Part shown: one piece after another, positions 8,244 to 15,809 of the stretch
How the letters are laid out: each line of letters opens with the position of its first letter
Numbering within the stretch: position 1 is the stretch's first letter
Origin: JBBAFM01 sp041655415
GTDB taxonomy: Bacteria; Bacillota; Clostridia; Peptostreptococcales; JAAYPU01
DNA length: 23,533 nucleotides
Assembly (NCBI GenBank): GCA_964429195.1
Contig: CAYSBC010000030.1
Coordinates: forward strand, 1-23,533
Reading direction: 5' to 3'
Notes under the pieces: generated by a model
Databases searched by the model: none
The model's input: the letters and a program-made list of their open reading frames with translations, nothing else
What the model was told of the DNA's origin: nothing
Position numbers and translations under genes: made by a program

Positions 8244-10172
8244 ATGATGTACCCTGGATTATTTCAGAGGGGTAATATTGGAAAAATGGAGTTAAAAAAC
8301 AGATTTATTATGGCTCCTATGGGAAACAATTTCGCCTTAGAGGATGGGGCATTATCTGAACTTCAAATAGCTCATTATGAGAAGCGTGCTCGTGGTGGAG
8401 TTGGGCTCATTATTACTGAATCGAGCCCCATAGATGCATTGGGGATACATGGGAAAAACCGGATTCAAATTCATCGAGAGGAGGCGGTGAGGGAATTAAA
8501 AATATTAACAGAAATCATTCACCAATATGATACCAAGATTGCATTGCAATTAACCCATGCTGGACGGAAATGTAATCCGGATTTAATTGGGGAGTATCCA
8601 TTAGCACCATCAAGTATGTATCTTCCTAATAAAAACTACATACCAAGGAGTCTTTCAGTTGAAGAGATTCAAGAGATTATTGAAAAATTCGCAGAAGGTG
8701 CAAAAAAGGCACAAGAGGCAAATTTTGACGGCATTGTTCTTTTAGCGGCCAGTGGTCATCTTATTCATCAGTTTTTATCTGATAAATCCAATAGACGTTC
8801 AGATTGCTATGGTGGCACACTTGAAAACAGGACTAGGTTTTTGTTAGAAATTATCGATCGAATTCATGAAGTTACTTTGGGGGAGCTCCCGATAGGTGTA
8901 AAGCTACTTGGCAAGGAACCTGACTATGAAGGTAGTGGAACAGATGTGAGCTTTGAAGATTATCTTGAGATTTCTAAAAAACTTGTTGAGCACGGTGTAG
9001 ATTCTATCCATATATCTCCCAATATGTCTTATGTCCCAGATGTAGATTTACAGGAATTGAATGCTCTTGCTAAACGTATGAAAGAGGAAGTCCATGTAAA
9101 AATTTCAATAGCCGGTGGAATAGATTCACCAGATTTAGCAGAGAAAATACTCCAAGATGGAAATGTGGATTTTGTAGAACTGGGAAGGGCCTTGTTATCG
9201 GATCCGGATTTTTGTACCAAGGCACTGGAAGCTAGATCACAAGATATTAGGCCTTGTTTAAATTGCAACTATTGCAGGCATAAAACAAAGCAAAAAAATC
9301 CAATTCAATGTACTGTGAACCCTTTTTTAGGCACATTGAAAGACTCGAAAAATCATGAAAGCCCCGTTGACTCATCGCAACCTATTATCATTATCGGTGG
9401 CGGACCTGCTGGGATGCAGGCTGCAATTCATCTCAGTGAGAAGGGGTATCACGGCAAAATCTTTGAAAAGAGCGCAAAGCTCGGAGGACTACTCTTGTCA
9501 GCCGCAATTCCACCTGAAAAACAAAGAATTAAAAGATACATGGATTATCTGATTCATCAAATGCAAAAAACCAGCTTTGAAGTGGTACTCAATCAATGCA
9601 TTGATTCCGACTCCTTAGACTTGATTAAAAAAGAATGGCCGGCTGCAGTTATTTTAGCAACAGGTGGAAAGCCATCCATACCGGACTATGTCAATTTTGA
9701 TTCGGGTGATATTTTTTTAGCAACGGATGTGATACTAGATAACACTTTGATAAAAGGTAATCGAATTGTCATTTTAGGTGCAGGACAAGTGGCCTGTGAA
9801 ACAGCAGACTTACTGTCTGAGATAAATCCTAAACACCGCATTACGATGATGTGCAGCAGCAAAGTCATTGCAAAAAATGTTATAGAAGAGCAAAGGAAAC
9901 CTTTATTGAAGAGCATCGTAGAAAAGAATGTAAGGCTAATGGTGAATGCAACACCATTGAGCATCAAGCAAGGGACCCTTATCTATTCGCACAATGACAT
10001 AAAAAAAGAAATAGCCTATGACAGTATTATTTTAGCCAAGGGTTGGAAGAGTGACCAAGATTTATATCATGAATTACAAACCTGTACGGATCATCTCTAT
10101 CTAATTGGGGATGCTGTATCTCCTAGAAGTATATTGGAGGCTGTTGAAGAAGCGGTGAATTTATTTGTGTAG
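8244..10172 (+). CDS. Old-yellow-enzyme family flavo-Fe-S NAD(P)H oxidoreductase with altered active site
   Basis: The 642-residue protein has the three-part layout of 2,4-dienoyl-CoA reductase, trimethylamine dehydrogenase and BaiCD-like enzymes. Residues 1-330 form an FMN TIM barrel (NRFIMAPMGNNFA, LQLTHAGR at 101-108, RSDCYGGTLENRTRF). Cys338, 341, 344 and 356 should hold a 4Fe-4S cluster. Then come an FAD Rossmann motif (IIGGGPAG, 383-390), an NAD(P) motif (LGAGQVACE, 511-519) and the terminal IGDA motif (621-624). The segment that usually reads HxxxGYL or EGYL is LAASGHL: Leu167, Ser170 and His172 occupy the places of the substrate-binding His/Asn and the proton-donating Tyr of classical members. 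The family reduces activated C=C bonds with NAD(P)H; the substrate here is unknown. It is the first enzyme of the operon, directly behind the regulator. Confidence 0.92.
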   Translation: MMYPGLFQRGNIGKMELKNRFIMAPMGNNFALEDGALSELQIAHYEKRARGGVGLIITESSPIDALGIHGKNRIQIHREEAVRELKILTEIIHQYDTKIALQLTHAGRKCNPDLIGEYPLAPSSMYLPNKNYIPRSLSVEEIQEIIEKFAEGAKKAQEANFDGIVLLAASGHLIHQFLSDKSNRRSDCYGGTLENRTRFLLEIIDRIHEVTLGELPIGVKLLGKEPDYEGSGTDVSFEDYLEISKKLVEHGVDSIHISPNMSYVPDVDLQELNALAKRMKEEVHVKISIAGGIDSPDLAEKILQDGNVDFVELGRALLSDPDFCTKALEARSQDIRPCLNCNYCRHKTKQKNPIQCTVNPFLGTLKDSKNHESPVDSSQPIIIIGGGPAGMQAAIHLSEKGYHGKIFEKSAKLGGLLLSAAIPPEKQRIKRYMDYLIHQMQKTSFEVVLNQCIDSDSLDLIKKEWPAAVILATGGKPSIPDYVNFDSGDIFLATDVILDNTLIKGNRIVILGAGQVACETADLLSEINPKHRITMMCSSKVIAKNVIEEQRKPLLKSIVEKNVRLMVNATPLSIKQGTLIYSHNDIKKEIAYDSIILAKGWKSDQDLYHELQTCTDHLYLIGDAVSPRSILEAVEEAVNLFV

Positions 10173-10233
10173 AAGTATTCATAACAGTAAATGATTGGAA
10201 CCTGTTTTATTATCATAAGGAAAGGAATGATGA

Positions 10234-10821
10234 ATGATGGTGGATTATAAAAGCATCAAGGAATATGTAATGAAGATACATTCAAATCACCCCTTCGCAG
10301 GGTATGACCATGTTGAGAGAGTTCATGGAATATGCATGGAGTTAAGCCAAGGATTAGATGTGGATGAAGATGTTTTAAGAGTAGCGGCATATTTGCATGA
10401 TATAGCTGTTCCCATTTATGGGGCTGAAAAACATTATGAAAAAGCATTGGATGTAGTTGAGGGACTTTTAAGGGATTGGGGATTACCTGAAGAAAAATAC
10501 GATGCAGTTTTTGAAGCTATAAGAACGCATACTCGATACAGTAATAGCGAGCCCAAATCATTGGAGGCAAAAATTCTTAAGGATGCGGATGGAATTGATT
10601 ATTTAGGGGCCGTAGGTATTTTAAGAGGAGTGCTTAGAGGATACACCAGCGGGAAATATAAAGGCAATGTAAGCACAAACGGGAAAATATTGCTTAATAA
10701 CTTAATAGATACAGCCAGAGGAACTTTTTCGACGGAGAAAGGGAAAAAGATAGCCGAGGAAAGAATGGACTTTATCAAAAATTTTATAGAAAGGCTTGAT
10801 GGTGAAATAAATATAGATTAA
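10234..10821 (+). CDS. HD-domain metal-dependent phosphohydrolase
   Basis: This 195-residue soluble protein carries the HD signature: His26 (GYDHVERV), His55-Asp56 (AAYLHDIA), His99 (AIRTHTRYS) and Asp117/119 (LKDADGID). It resembles small predicted HD hydrolases of the YedJ/HDIG type that act on nucleotides or phosphate monoesters, so phosphatase or diesterase activity is likely, but no substrate can be named. The ribosome site is AAGGAAAGG. Four ATG codons cluster at 10227-10239; only those at 10234 and 10237 are in the long frame, because the frame of 10227 and 10230 stops within a few codons. It sits 61 bases after the flavoenzyme and before the transporter genes, so it is probably part of the operon. 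Its metabolic role there is unclear. Confidence 0.88.
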   Translation: MMVDYKSIKEYVMKIHSNHPFAGYDHVERVHGICMELSQGLDVDEDVLRVAAYLHDIAVPIYGAEKHYEKALDVVEGLLRDWGLPEEKYDAVFEAIRTHTRYSNSEPKSLEAKILKDADGIDYLGAVGILRGVLRGYTSGKYKGNVSTNGKILLNNLIDTARGTFSTEKGKKIAEERMDFIKNFIERLDGEINID

Positions 10822-10936
10822 TTCTTACGAATCAATTTGAAAAAAGAGAACAAAAAATAGGGAGGAGTGAAAATAAAAAATAGAAATCTGATTTGTTAAA
10901 TTGTTCATAAAAGAATGAATAAAGGAGGATTAATAA

Positions 10937-11947
10937 ATGAGTATGAAGAGGAAAAAACTTTTTAGTAGGATAGGTGTTATGCTTATCATGATATTGTTAT
11001 TCACGGCCTGTAGTGCCCCGGCTAATCAAGAAAACACAGGTCAACAAAAGGAAAATGTATTTCCTGAAAAACCCATTCGAATCATTATTACCAAATCTAT
11101 CGGGGGCAGTGTTGACTCAGCTATTAGAGCCATTCAACCTTTCTTGGAAAAAGAATTAGGTACGTCCATTACACTTGAGAACATTACAGATGGTGGTGGA
11201 AGAGTTGCATCCGAAATGGTCATGAACGCAGCACCGGATGGATACACTTTATTAGTAGCGCCATTCCCATCCGCTATAGTGGGGGAACTCATGTATGATG
11301 GAAAAGTAGATTTTAACCAAATGACACCGATTTTTAATATTTCCTTGATGTATCAATCCGTAACAGTGAAAGGTGACTCCCAGATTAACACATTTGATGA
11401 TCTCTTAGAGCTATCCAAAACTAAGAAATTAACCATGGCCGGAAGCGGTGGAATGGGCTCCAATGCTTCTATTGTACAGTTAAAATTAAAGGATATCGGC
11501 ATAAAAGATTTAGCCATGATTCCATATCCGGGTTCTCCTGAGGTTACCGCTGCAGTAATGGGAGGGCACAACGATATTTCTTCCGGAGCAACATCAGGTA
11601 AGGAATGGTTTATCCAGGATAAAGCATTAAAGGCCATTGCTGTTTGTGCACCTGAGCGATTGCCTGATCTCCCTGATGTTCCAACCTTTGTGGAACTTGG
11701 TTATCCAAACTTTGTTGTACCATTAACTTCGAGTATTGTTGGACCTCCTGACATGAATCCAGAAGTAGTAAAAATTTTAGAAGAGGCTCTCTATAAAGTT
11801 ATTGAAATGCCTGAAGTTACGGAGGCAGCAGAGAAAATGACCGTTACTATTAATCCTTTAGATTCAGAAGGTTTGAAGGAACTTATTCAAAGCAATACCG
11901 AATTAGTTGAAGAACTCTTACCTAAACTTCTGGAAGAGGTTAAATAG
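10937..11947 (+). CDS. tctC: Tripartite tricarboxylate transporter substrate-binding lipoprotein (TctC/Bug)
   Basis: The 336-residue extracytoplasmic binding protein has a basic N-terminus, a hydrophobic run and the lipobox LFTAC, giving a lipidated Cys25 at the outer face of the membrane. The mature part begins with the Bug/TctC hallmark FPEKPIRIII, then SIGGSVDSAIRAIQPFLEKELG, where the family binds carboxylate groups, and later MNAAPDGYTLLV, MAGSGGMGSN and PERLPDLPDVPTFVELGYPNF. Family members bind di- and tricarboxylates, amino acids, nicotinate and related acids with high affinity. The start follows AAAGGAGG. About 115 bases separate it from the HD gene, with no clear promoter or terminator. 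The membrane partners are at 13804 and 14301, separated from it by two enzyme genes. Confidence 0.93.
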   Translation: MSMKRKKLFSRIGVMLIMILLFTACSAPANQENTGQQKENVFPEKPIRIIITKSIGGSVDSAIRAIQPFLEKELGTSITLENITDGGGRVASEMVMNAAPDGYTLLVAPFPSAIVGELMYDGKVDFNQMTPIFNISLMYQSVTVKGDSQINTFDDLLELSKTKKLTMAGSGGMGSNASIVQLKLKDIGIKDLAMIPYPGSPEVTAAVMGGHNDISSGATSGKEWFIQDKALKAIAVCAPERLPDLPDVPTFVELGYPNFVVPLTSSIVGPPDMNPEVVKILEEALYKVIEMPEVTEAAEKMTVTINPLDSEGLKELIQSNTELVEELLPKLLEEVK

Positions 11948-11970
11948 GTGGGAGTAAAGGAGGAGAAATA

Positions 11971-12981
11971 ATGGGTAATGAAATAGTGCATATTATGCAA
12001 TTCGCTGACAATGCAGTAAAGCAAGCCTTTATTGAACAACCGGGTAATAATAATCCCTTGGTTGTTGGGGACAAGATTATTATACTGATTGACGATGTCA
12101 CAGAAGCATCTGTTTGGCAATCCTTTTTTATAGCACTCAAGAATAATGGCATTGAACCTGTCGTTATGTTGATGAGCAAAAGAAAACATGATTATGCCAG
12201 CCCGCCGGATATTATTGTGAAAGCAATGGAAGTAGCTGATGGAACCATGTATTTAACGTCAACAGGTTTAAATCATGGGCCTGTGGGGGTCCGAATGAGC
12301 CGGTTAAAGAAGAAAAATTTCTTTGGGGAAGATTTGACAGCAGACATGATGTCACGAGGCATGAAATGGTTTGATCCTGAGGTAGTTGCTGATTGGCAAG
12401 GTTGGGGAAGAAAAATAAGGGAAGCCACCGTAGGAGGTAAACTGGTTCATATTACATCACCAAGTGGAACGGATTTACTTGTGGAAGTGGGAGATCGCCC
12501 ACATATGGGAACAGCAGGATCCACCTATTTTCTATCTAAAGTATGTAATCTTGGTCCTAGCGAGGCCCACTTAGGGTTGCCCAATATAAACGCCGGAAAT
12601 GGGGTCATCGTAGCTGATTTAAGTATTCATGGAATTGGTAAGATAACCAATCCAATTACTCTTGAGCTGAGAAATGGAAGAATTGTCAATATTGAGGGCT
12701 CCATCGATGCGGTTATTTTTGAAGAATGGCTTAAGGCTTATGGAGACGAGAATACGAGGGTGCTCTGTGAGTTAGCGGTGGGAACTAATAAATGGGCAAG
12801 GTTTACCGGATCCCTTCGAGAAGACAGAAAGATATGGGGAACCATTCACATAGGCTTTGGTCAAAACTTAGATGTAGGCGGGTTAATTGAAAGCAATATG
12901 CATTGGGATGTTGTTATCAACAATGCATCGGCAACCGTTGATGGTCAAGAAATTATTAAGCAAGGAAGAATTATCCTATAA
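11971..12981 (+). CDS. M29 aminopeptidase T / NicX-like metalloenzyme
   Basis: The 336-residue cytosolic protein belongs to the superfamily that includes M29 leucyl aminopeptidases and 2,5-dihydroxypyridine 5,6-dioxygenase (NicX). The metal-site motifs are near the C-terminus: LCELAVGTN (Glu267), LREDRK (Glu284), GTIHIGFGQN (His293) and NMHWDVV (His311, Asp313). The length is close to NicX and somewhat below the roughly 400 residues of true M29 peptidases, and the N-terminal region lacks obvious peptidase features. Its position between a transporter binding protein and an amidase of the carbamoylsarcosine/maleamate type favours a catabolic enzyme acting on a small molecule over a peptidase. 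Oxygen-dependent ring cleavage would be odd in the anaerobe that the rest suggests, so hydrolysis is equally possible. The start has a GGAGGAG site. Confidence 0.78.
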   Translation: MGNEIVHIMQFADNAVKQAFIEQPGNNNPLVVGDKIIILIDDVTEASVWQSFFIALKNNGIEPVVMLMSKRKHDYASPPDIIVKAMEVADGTMYLTSTGLNHGPVGVRMSRLKKKNFFGEDLTADMMSRGMKWFDPEVVADWQGWGRKIREATVGGKLVHITSPSGTDLLVEVGDRPHMGTAGSTYFLSKVCNLGPSEAHLGLPNINAGNGVIVADLSIHGIGKITNPITLELRNGRIVNIEGSIDAVIFEEWLKAYGDENTRVLCELAVGTNKWARFTGSLREDRKIWGTIHIGFGQNLDVGGLIESNMHWDVVINNASATVDGQEIIKQGRIIL

Positions 12982-13019
12982 AAAATCTATAAAAAGCTAT
13001 AACAAAAAGCTTTGTAGTC

Positions 13020-13059
13020 AGTGCCGCAATATATGATCTTTATTCTATATTGTGGCACT
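13020..13059 (+). other. Long intercistronic stem-loop without a T run
   Basis: GTGCCGCAATATA (13021-13033) pairs with TATATTGTGGCAC (13046-13058) over 13 positions with a single G-T pair, extended by one A-T pair outside, around a 12-base loop. No T run follows, so it is not a simple terminator. It lies in the 103-base gap between the M29-like gene and the cysteine hydrolase and may mark an RNA processing or stabilising point within the operon. Confidence 0.75.
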
Positions 13060-13084
13060 AACACCATGAATATGGGGGAGAAAA

Positions 13085-13762
13085 ATGAATTATAATTGGT
13101 TGAGCGACACGGATAGAAAGGTCATTGAGCTTTCAGGATTTGGGAAAAAGAGCGGATTGGGGAAAAAGCCGGTAATTATGGTTATAGATGCTCAAAAGAA
13201 ATTTGTGGGAGTGGATAAACCTATCTTAGAGTCTATGGCTCTATACCCATTGAGCATTGGAGAAAAAGCATTTAAAGCTCTTGATCAAATAAAAAAAGTA
13301 ATAGAAGCCGGGAGAAAAAGACAAATACCCATTTTCTATACAACATCAGGATTTTTAAAAGATGAAATGGTTTTTAACACCTTCGCCAAAAAGAGGATTA
13401 GACATGAGGATTCTAAAATAATCCCTGAAGATGGTGATGAAATTATTGAAAGCATTCAACCTTTAGAGGGGGATTTTAAAGTACACAAGAGATTTTCAAG
13501 TGCTTTTTTTGGTACACCCCTCATCTCTTTCTTGAATATGCTTCATTGCGATACACTTATTGTCACAGGTTTTACCACAAGCGGATGTATTAGAGCCTTT
13601 GTCATAGATGCTGCTTCTTATAACTATAGTGTTGCTGTGGTAAAAGACTGCGTTGCTGATCGATTCGACATGTCCCATGAAAGCAGTTTGTTTGATATGA
13701 ATCTGAAACATGCAGATGTGGTTATGTCCGAAGACATCATGGAGTATTTCAATCATTTGTAG
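13085..13762 (+). CDS. Isochorismatase-family cysteine hydrolase (carbamoylsarcosine/maleamate amidase-like)
   Basis: The 225-residue protein has the complete catalytic triad of the family: Asp35 (VIDAQKKF), Lys135 (VHKRFSSAFFGT) and Cys168 in TGFTTSGCIRA, with the TT pair that forms the cis-peptide before the nucleophile. The block KRFSSAFFGTPL and the motif TTSGC are shared with N-carbamoylsarcosine amidohydrolase and with maleamate amidohydrolase (NicF), and separate it from isochorismatases and nicotinamidases. The likely reaction is hydrolysis of a terminal amide or carbamoyl group with release of ammonia (and CO2 for a carbamoyl). The gene lies between the M29-like enzyme and TctB and should take the product of the preceding step. 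The ribosome site GGGGGAG is well placed. The exact substrate is not determined. Confidence 0.9.
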   Translation: MNYNWLSDTDRKVIELSGFGKKSGLGKKPVIMVIDAQKKFVGVDKPILESMALYPLSIGEKAFKALDQIKKVIEAGRKRQIPIFYTTSGFLKDEMVFNTFAKKRIRHEDSKIIPEDGDEIIESIQPLEGDFKVHKRFSSAFFGTPLISFLNMLHCDTLIVTGFTTSGCIRAFVIDAASYNYSVAVVKDCVADRFDMSHESSLFDMNLKHADVVMSEDIMEYFNHL

Positions 13763-13803
13763 AATAAAAGCCTTATAAAAAATGAATATAAGGAGGTAGA
13801 AAT

Positions 13804-14241
13804 GTGTTAGGCTTACTGGTATTTTTAATCCTTGTCTTAATCACCTCATTGATATTTCTCATAGATACATTCTCTTATTATTCCATTGCAGCCATTGTAC
13901 CAAGATTGTATCTTGTTATCTTAATTATACTGTCATCTATTATGATTATAAGTTTGATTCGAAAAAATAAAGGATTAGTTGATTTTAAAAACTTGAATAG
14001 TCCCAACAAAAGGGTGGTGTTAGTGTTAGCGGTTACTGCAGCATATACATTTGCAATTAGCATAGTGGGTTTTTATCTATCTACATTTTTGATGATGCCA
14101 ATCAGTGCAATGCTACTTGGGGGTAAAAAGAAATATCAAATCATTATGGCTACAGTCGGTGTCATAGGATTTATTTACCTGATGTTCAATGTGATTTTGG
14201 ATATTAGACTGCCTGCTGGAATGCTATGGGCCGGTATGTAA
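13804..14241 (+). CDS. tctB: Tripartite tricarboxylate transporter small membrane subunit TctB
   Basis: The 145-residue protein has four hydrophobic segments (about 1-20, 33-52, 68-90, 110-130), the size and layout of TctB, the small membrane subunit that works with TctA and TctC in sodium- or proton-driven uptake. The closing motif RLPAGMLWAG is typical for family C-termini. The start is GTG at 13804, behind AAGGAGG; the ATG two bases earlier is out of frame and hits a stop after two codons. TctB sequences diverge strongly, so the call rests on topology and on the TctA gene that follows. Confidence 0.85.
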   Translation: MLGLLVFLILVLITSLIFLIDTFSYYSIAAIVPRLYLVILIILSSIMIISLIRKNKGLVDFKNLNSPNKRVVLVLAVTAAYTFAISIVGFYLSTFLMMPISAMLLGGKKKYQIIMATVGVIGFIYLMFNVILDIRLPAGMLWAGM

Positions 14242-14300
14242 CACTGAACAAGAAAATTCATTTTAAAAAGTAATGAATGTAATAGAAAGGAGGAGTTCAA

Positions 14301-15785
14301 TTGCTAGAATTATTTTTAAGTTTCTTAGAACCATCCAATATTTTAATAGCTGTTTTAGCAAGCATTTATGGAATAGTCATTGGAGTTATTCCCGGATTAG
14401 GACCTACTTTAGGGCTTGCACTTCTTATTCCAATTATTATTTTCATGCCAATGGTTTCAGCATTAACCATACTTGGAGCTACCTTTGGTGCTGCCATTTA
14501 TGGTGGATGTATTTCTGCTATATTGATTAACTCACCAGGTACCCCTGGAAGTGTTGCCACATCCTTTGATGGTTACCCGCTTGCATTGCAAGGTCGAGGA
14601 GCATATGCAGTAGGGGCTGCAACCTCAGCTTCCGGAATTGGGAGTATTTTAGGAATCCTCTTTCTGATCTTCTTAGGACCTCCTATTGCCTATTTTTCTT
14701 TAAGATTTGGTCCGGCTGAAAACTTTGTGCTGGCCATACTGGGTCTTGCATTTATTGCAAGAACCATTGAAGGAAGCTTTTTAAAGGGAATCATGGCTGC
14801 AGTCTTAGGCCTTTTCTTAAGTACAGTTGGTCAGGACATTGTCCTTGGATATTCAAGGTTCTCCTTTGGTATTTCCTATTTTGAAGATGGCATAAAATTC
14901 ATACCGGCTATCATAGGTCTCTTTGCTGTTTCCCAGGCTTTGACCTTGGCTGAAGAAGGAGGAACAATTTCTAAGACAGGTAAGGTCAACACCAAAGAAA
15001 TTCTTACAGGGGCTTTTGAATCCATTAGATACTGGAAAACAACTTTGCGCTCATCCATCATAGGGATTGGTTTAGGGATTTTGCCGGGCTTAGGTATTTC
15101 TACCGCCAACATTCTCGCCTATACAGAGGAAAAGAGGAATTCTAAGGATGGGGATACCTTTGGGAAGGGTAATATCCGAGGAGTTATAGCTCCTGAATCA
15201 GCCAATAATGCTGTTATGGGAGGCTCTCTTATTCCTGCATTTACCCTCGGTATTCCTGGTGGGTCTGCTGCGGCAGTTTTCCTAGTGGCTCTCAATTTCT
15301 TAGGTTTTCAACCCGGCTTTCGTTTATATACTGTGAATGCAGATATCCTATACGGACTTATTATTGCCATGCTAATAGGTACGGTCATCTTTGTCGTTGT
15401 TGGCCTAATCAGCATGAATGTTTTAATAAGGCTCACTATCTTACCTAATGAATATTTAGTTCCTGGCATTTTAGTTATGTGTGTCCTTGGAGCATATGCC
15501 TCAAGATATAATATGGGAGACGCATGGCTTTGCTTGGCGATGGGAGTGCTTGGATACTTTTTTACAAAGATTAAGTTTCCTATTGTGCCATTGGTTATAG
15601 CCTTAGTACTTGGCCCTATCGTTGAACAAAGCTTTATTCGAGCCATGTTGACATCCAATTGGAGTTTAATGATTTTTGCGCGAAGTCCAATCTGTGTCGT
15701 TGTGTTGCTTTTAACATTGCTCGTTTTAATTGAGCCGGTCATTAAACATTTTTTAAAGAAGAAGAAAGCTATTAATGCTAGTTAG
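14301..15785 (+). CDS. tctA: Tripartite tricarboxylate transporter large membrane subunit TctA
   Basis: The 494-residue polytopic membrane protein matches the usual TctA length and has both family signatures: VIPGLGPTLGLALLIPI near the N-terminus and the mirrored ILPGLGISTANILAY in the middle, followed by APESANN (297-303), GGSLIP and LGIPGG. The two PGLG repeats reflect the internal duplication that forms the transport pathway. The start is TTG, placed six bases after AAAGGAGGAG. With TctC and TctB it completes a secondary uptake system for a carboxylate-type substrate. It ends 24 bases before the AbrB-like gene, indicating co-transcription. Confidence 0.96.
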   Translation: MLELFLSFLEPSNILIAVLASIYGIVIGVIPGLGPTLGLALLIPIIIFMPMVSALTILGATFGAAIYGGCISAILINSPGTPGSVATSFDGYPLALQGRGAYAVGAATSASGIGSILGILFLIFLGPPIAYFSLRFGPAENFVLAILGLAFIARTIEGSFLKGIMAAVLGLFLSTVGQDIVLGYSRFSFGISYFEDGIKFIPAIIGLFAVSQALTLAEEGGTISKTGKVNTKEILTGAFESIRYWKTTLRSSIIGIGLGILPGLGISTANILAYTEEKRNSKDGDTFGKGNIRGVIAPESANNAVMGGSLIPAFTLGIPGGSAAAVFLVALNFLGFQPGFRLYTVNADILYGLIIAMLIGTVIFVVVGLISMNVLIRLTILPNEYLVPGILVMCVLGAYASRYNMGDAWLCLAMGVLGYFFTKIKFPIVPLVIALVLGPIVEQSFIRAMLTSNWSLMIFARSPICVVVLLLTLLVLIEPVIKHFLKKKKAINAS

Positions 15786-15809
15786 ACTGAGCCGTACTGG
15801 AGGAAGCTT

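Noticed and set aside
10867..10899. Ten-codon frame (GTG) behind GGGAGGA upstream of tctC, a possible leader peptide
   Set aside because: The ribosome site touches the GTG without the normal spacing, and no attenuator hairpin is evident.
14273..14530. 85-residue frame overlapping the start of tctA
   Set aside because: Shifted frame over a clear TctA gene; the product is an implausible Trp/Cys/Tyr-rich chain with no family features.
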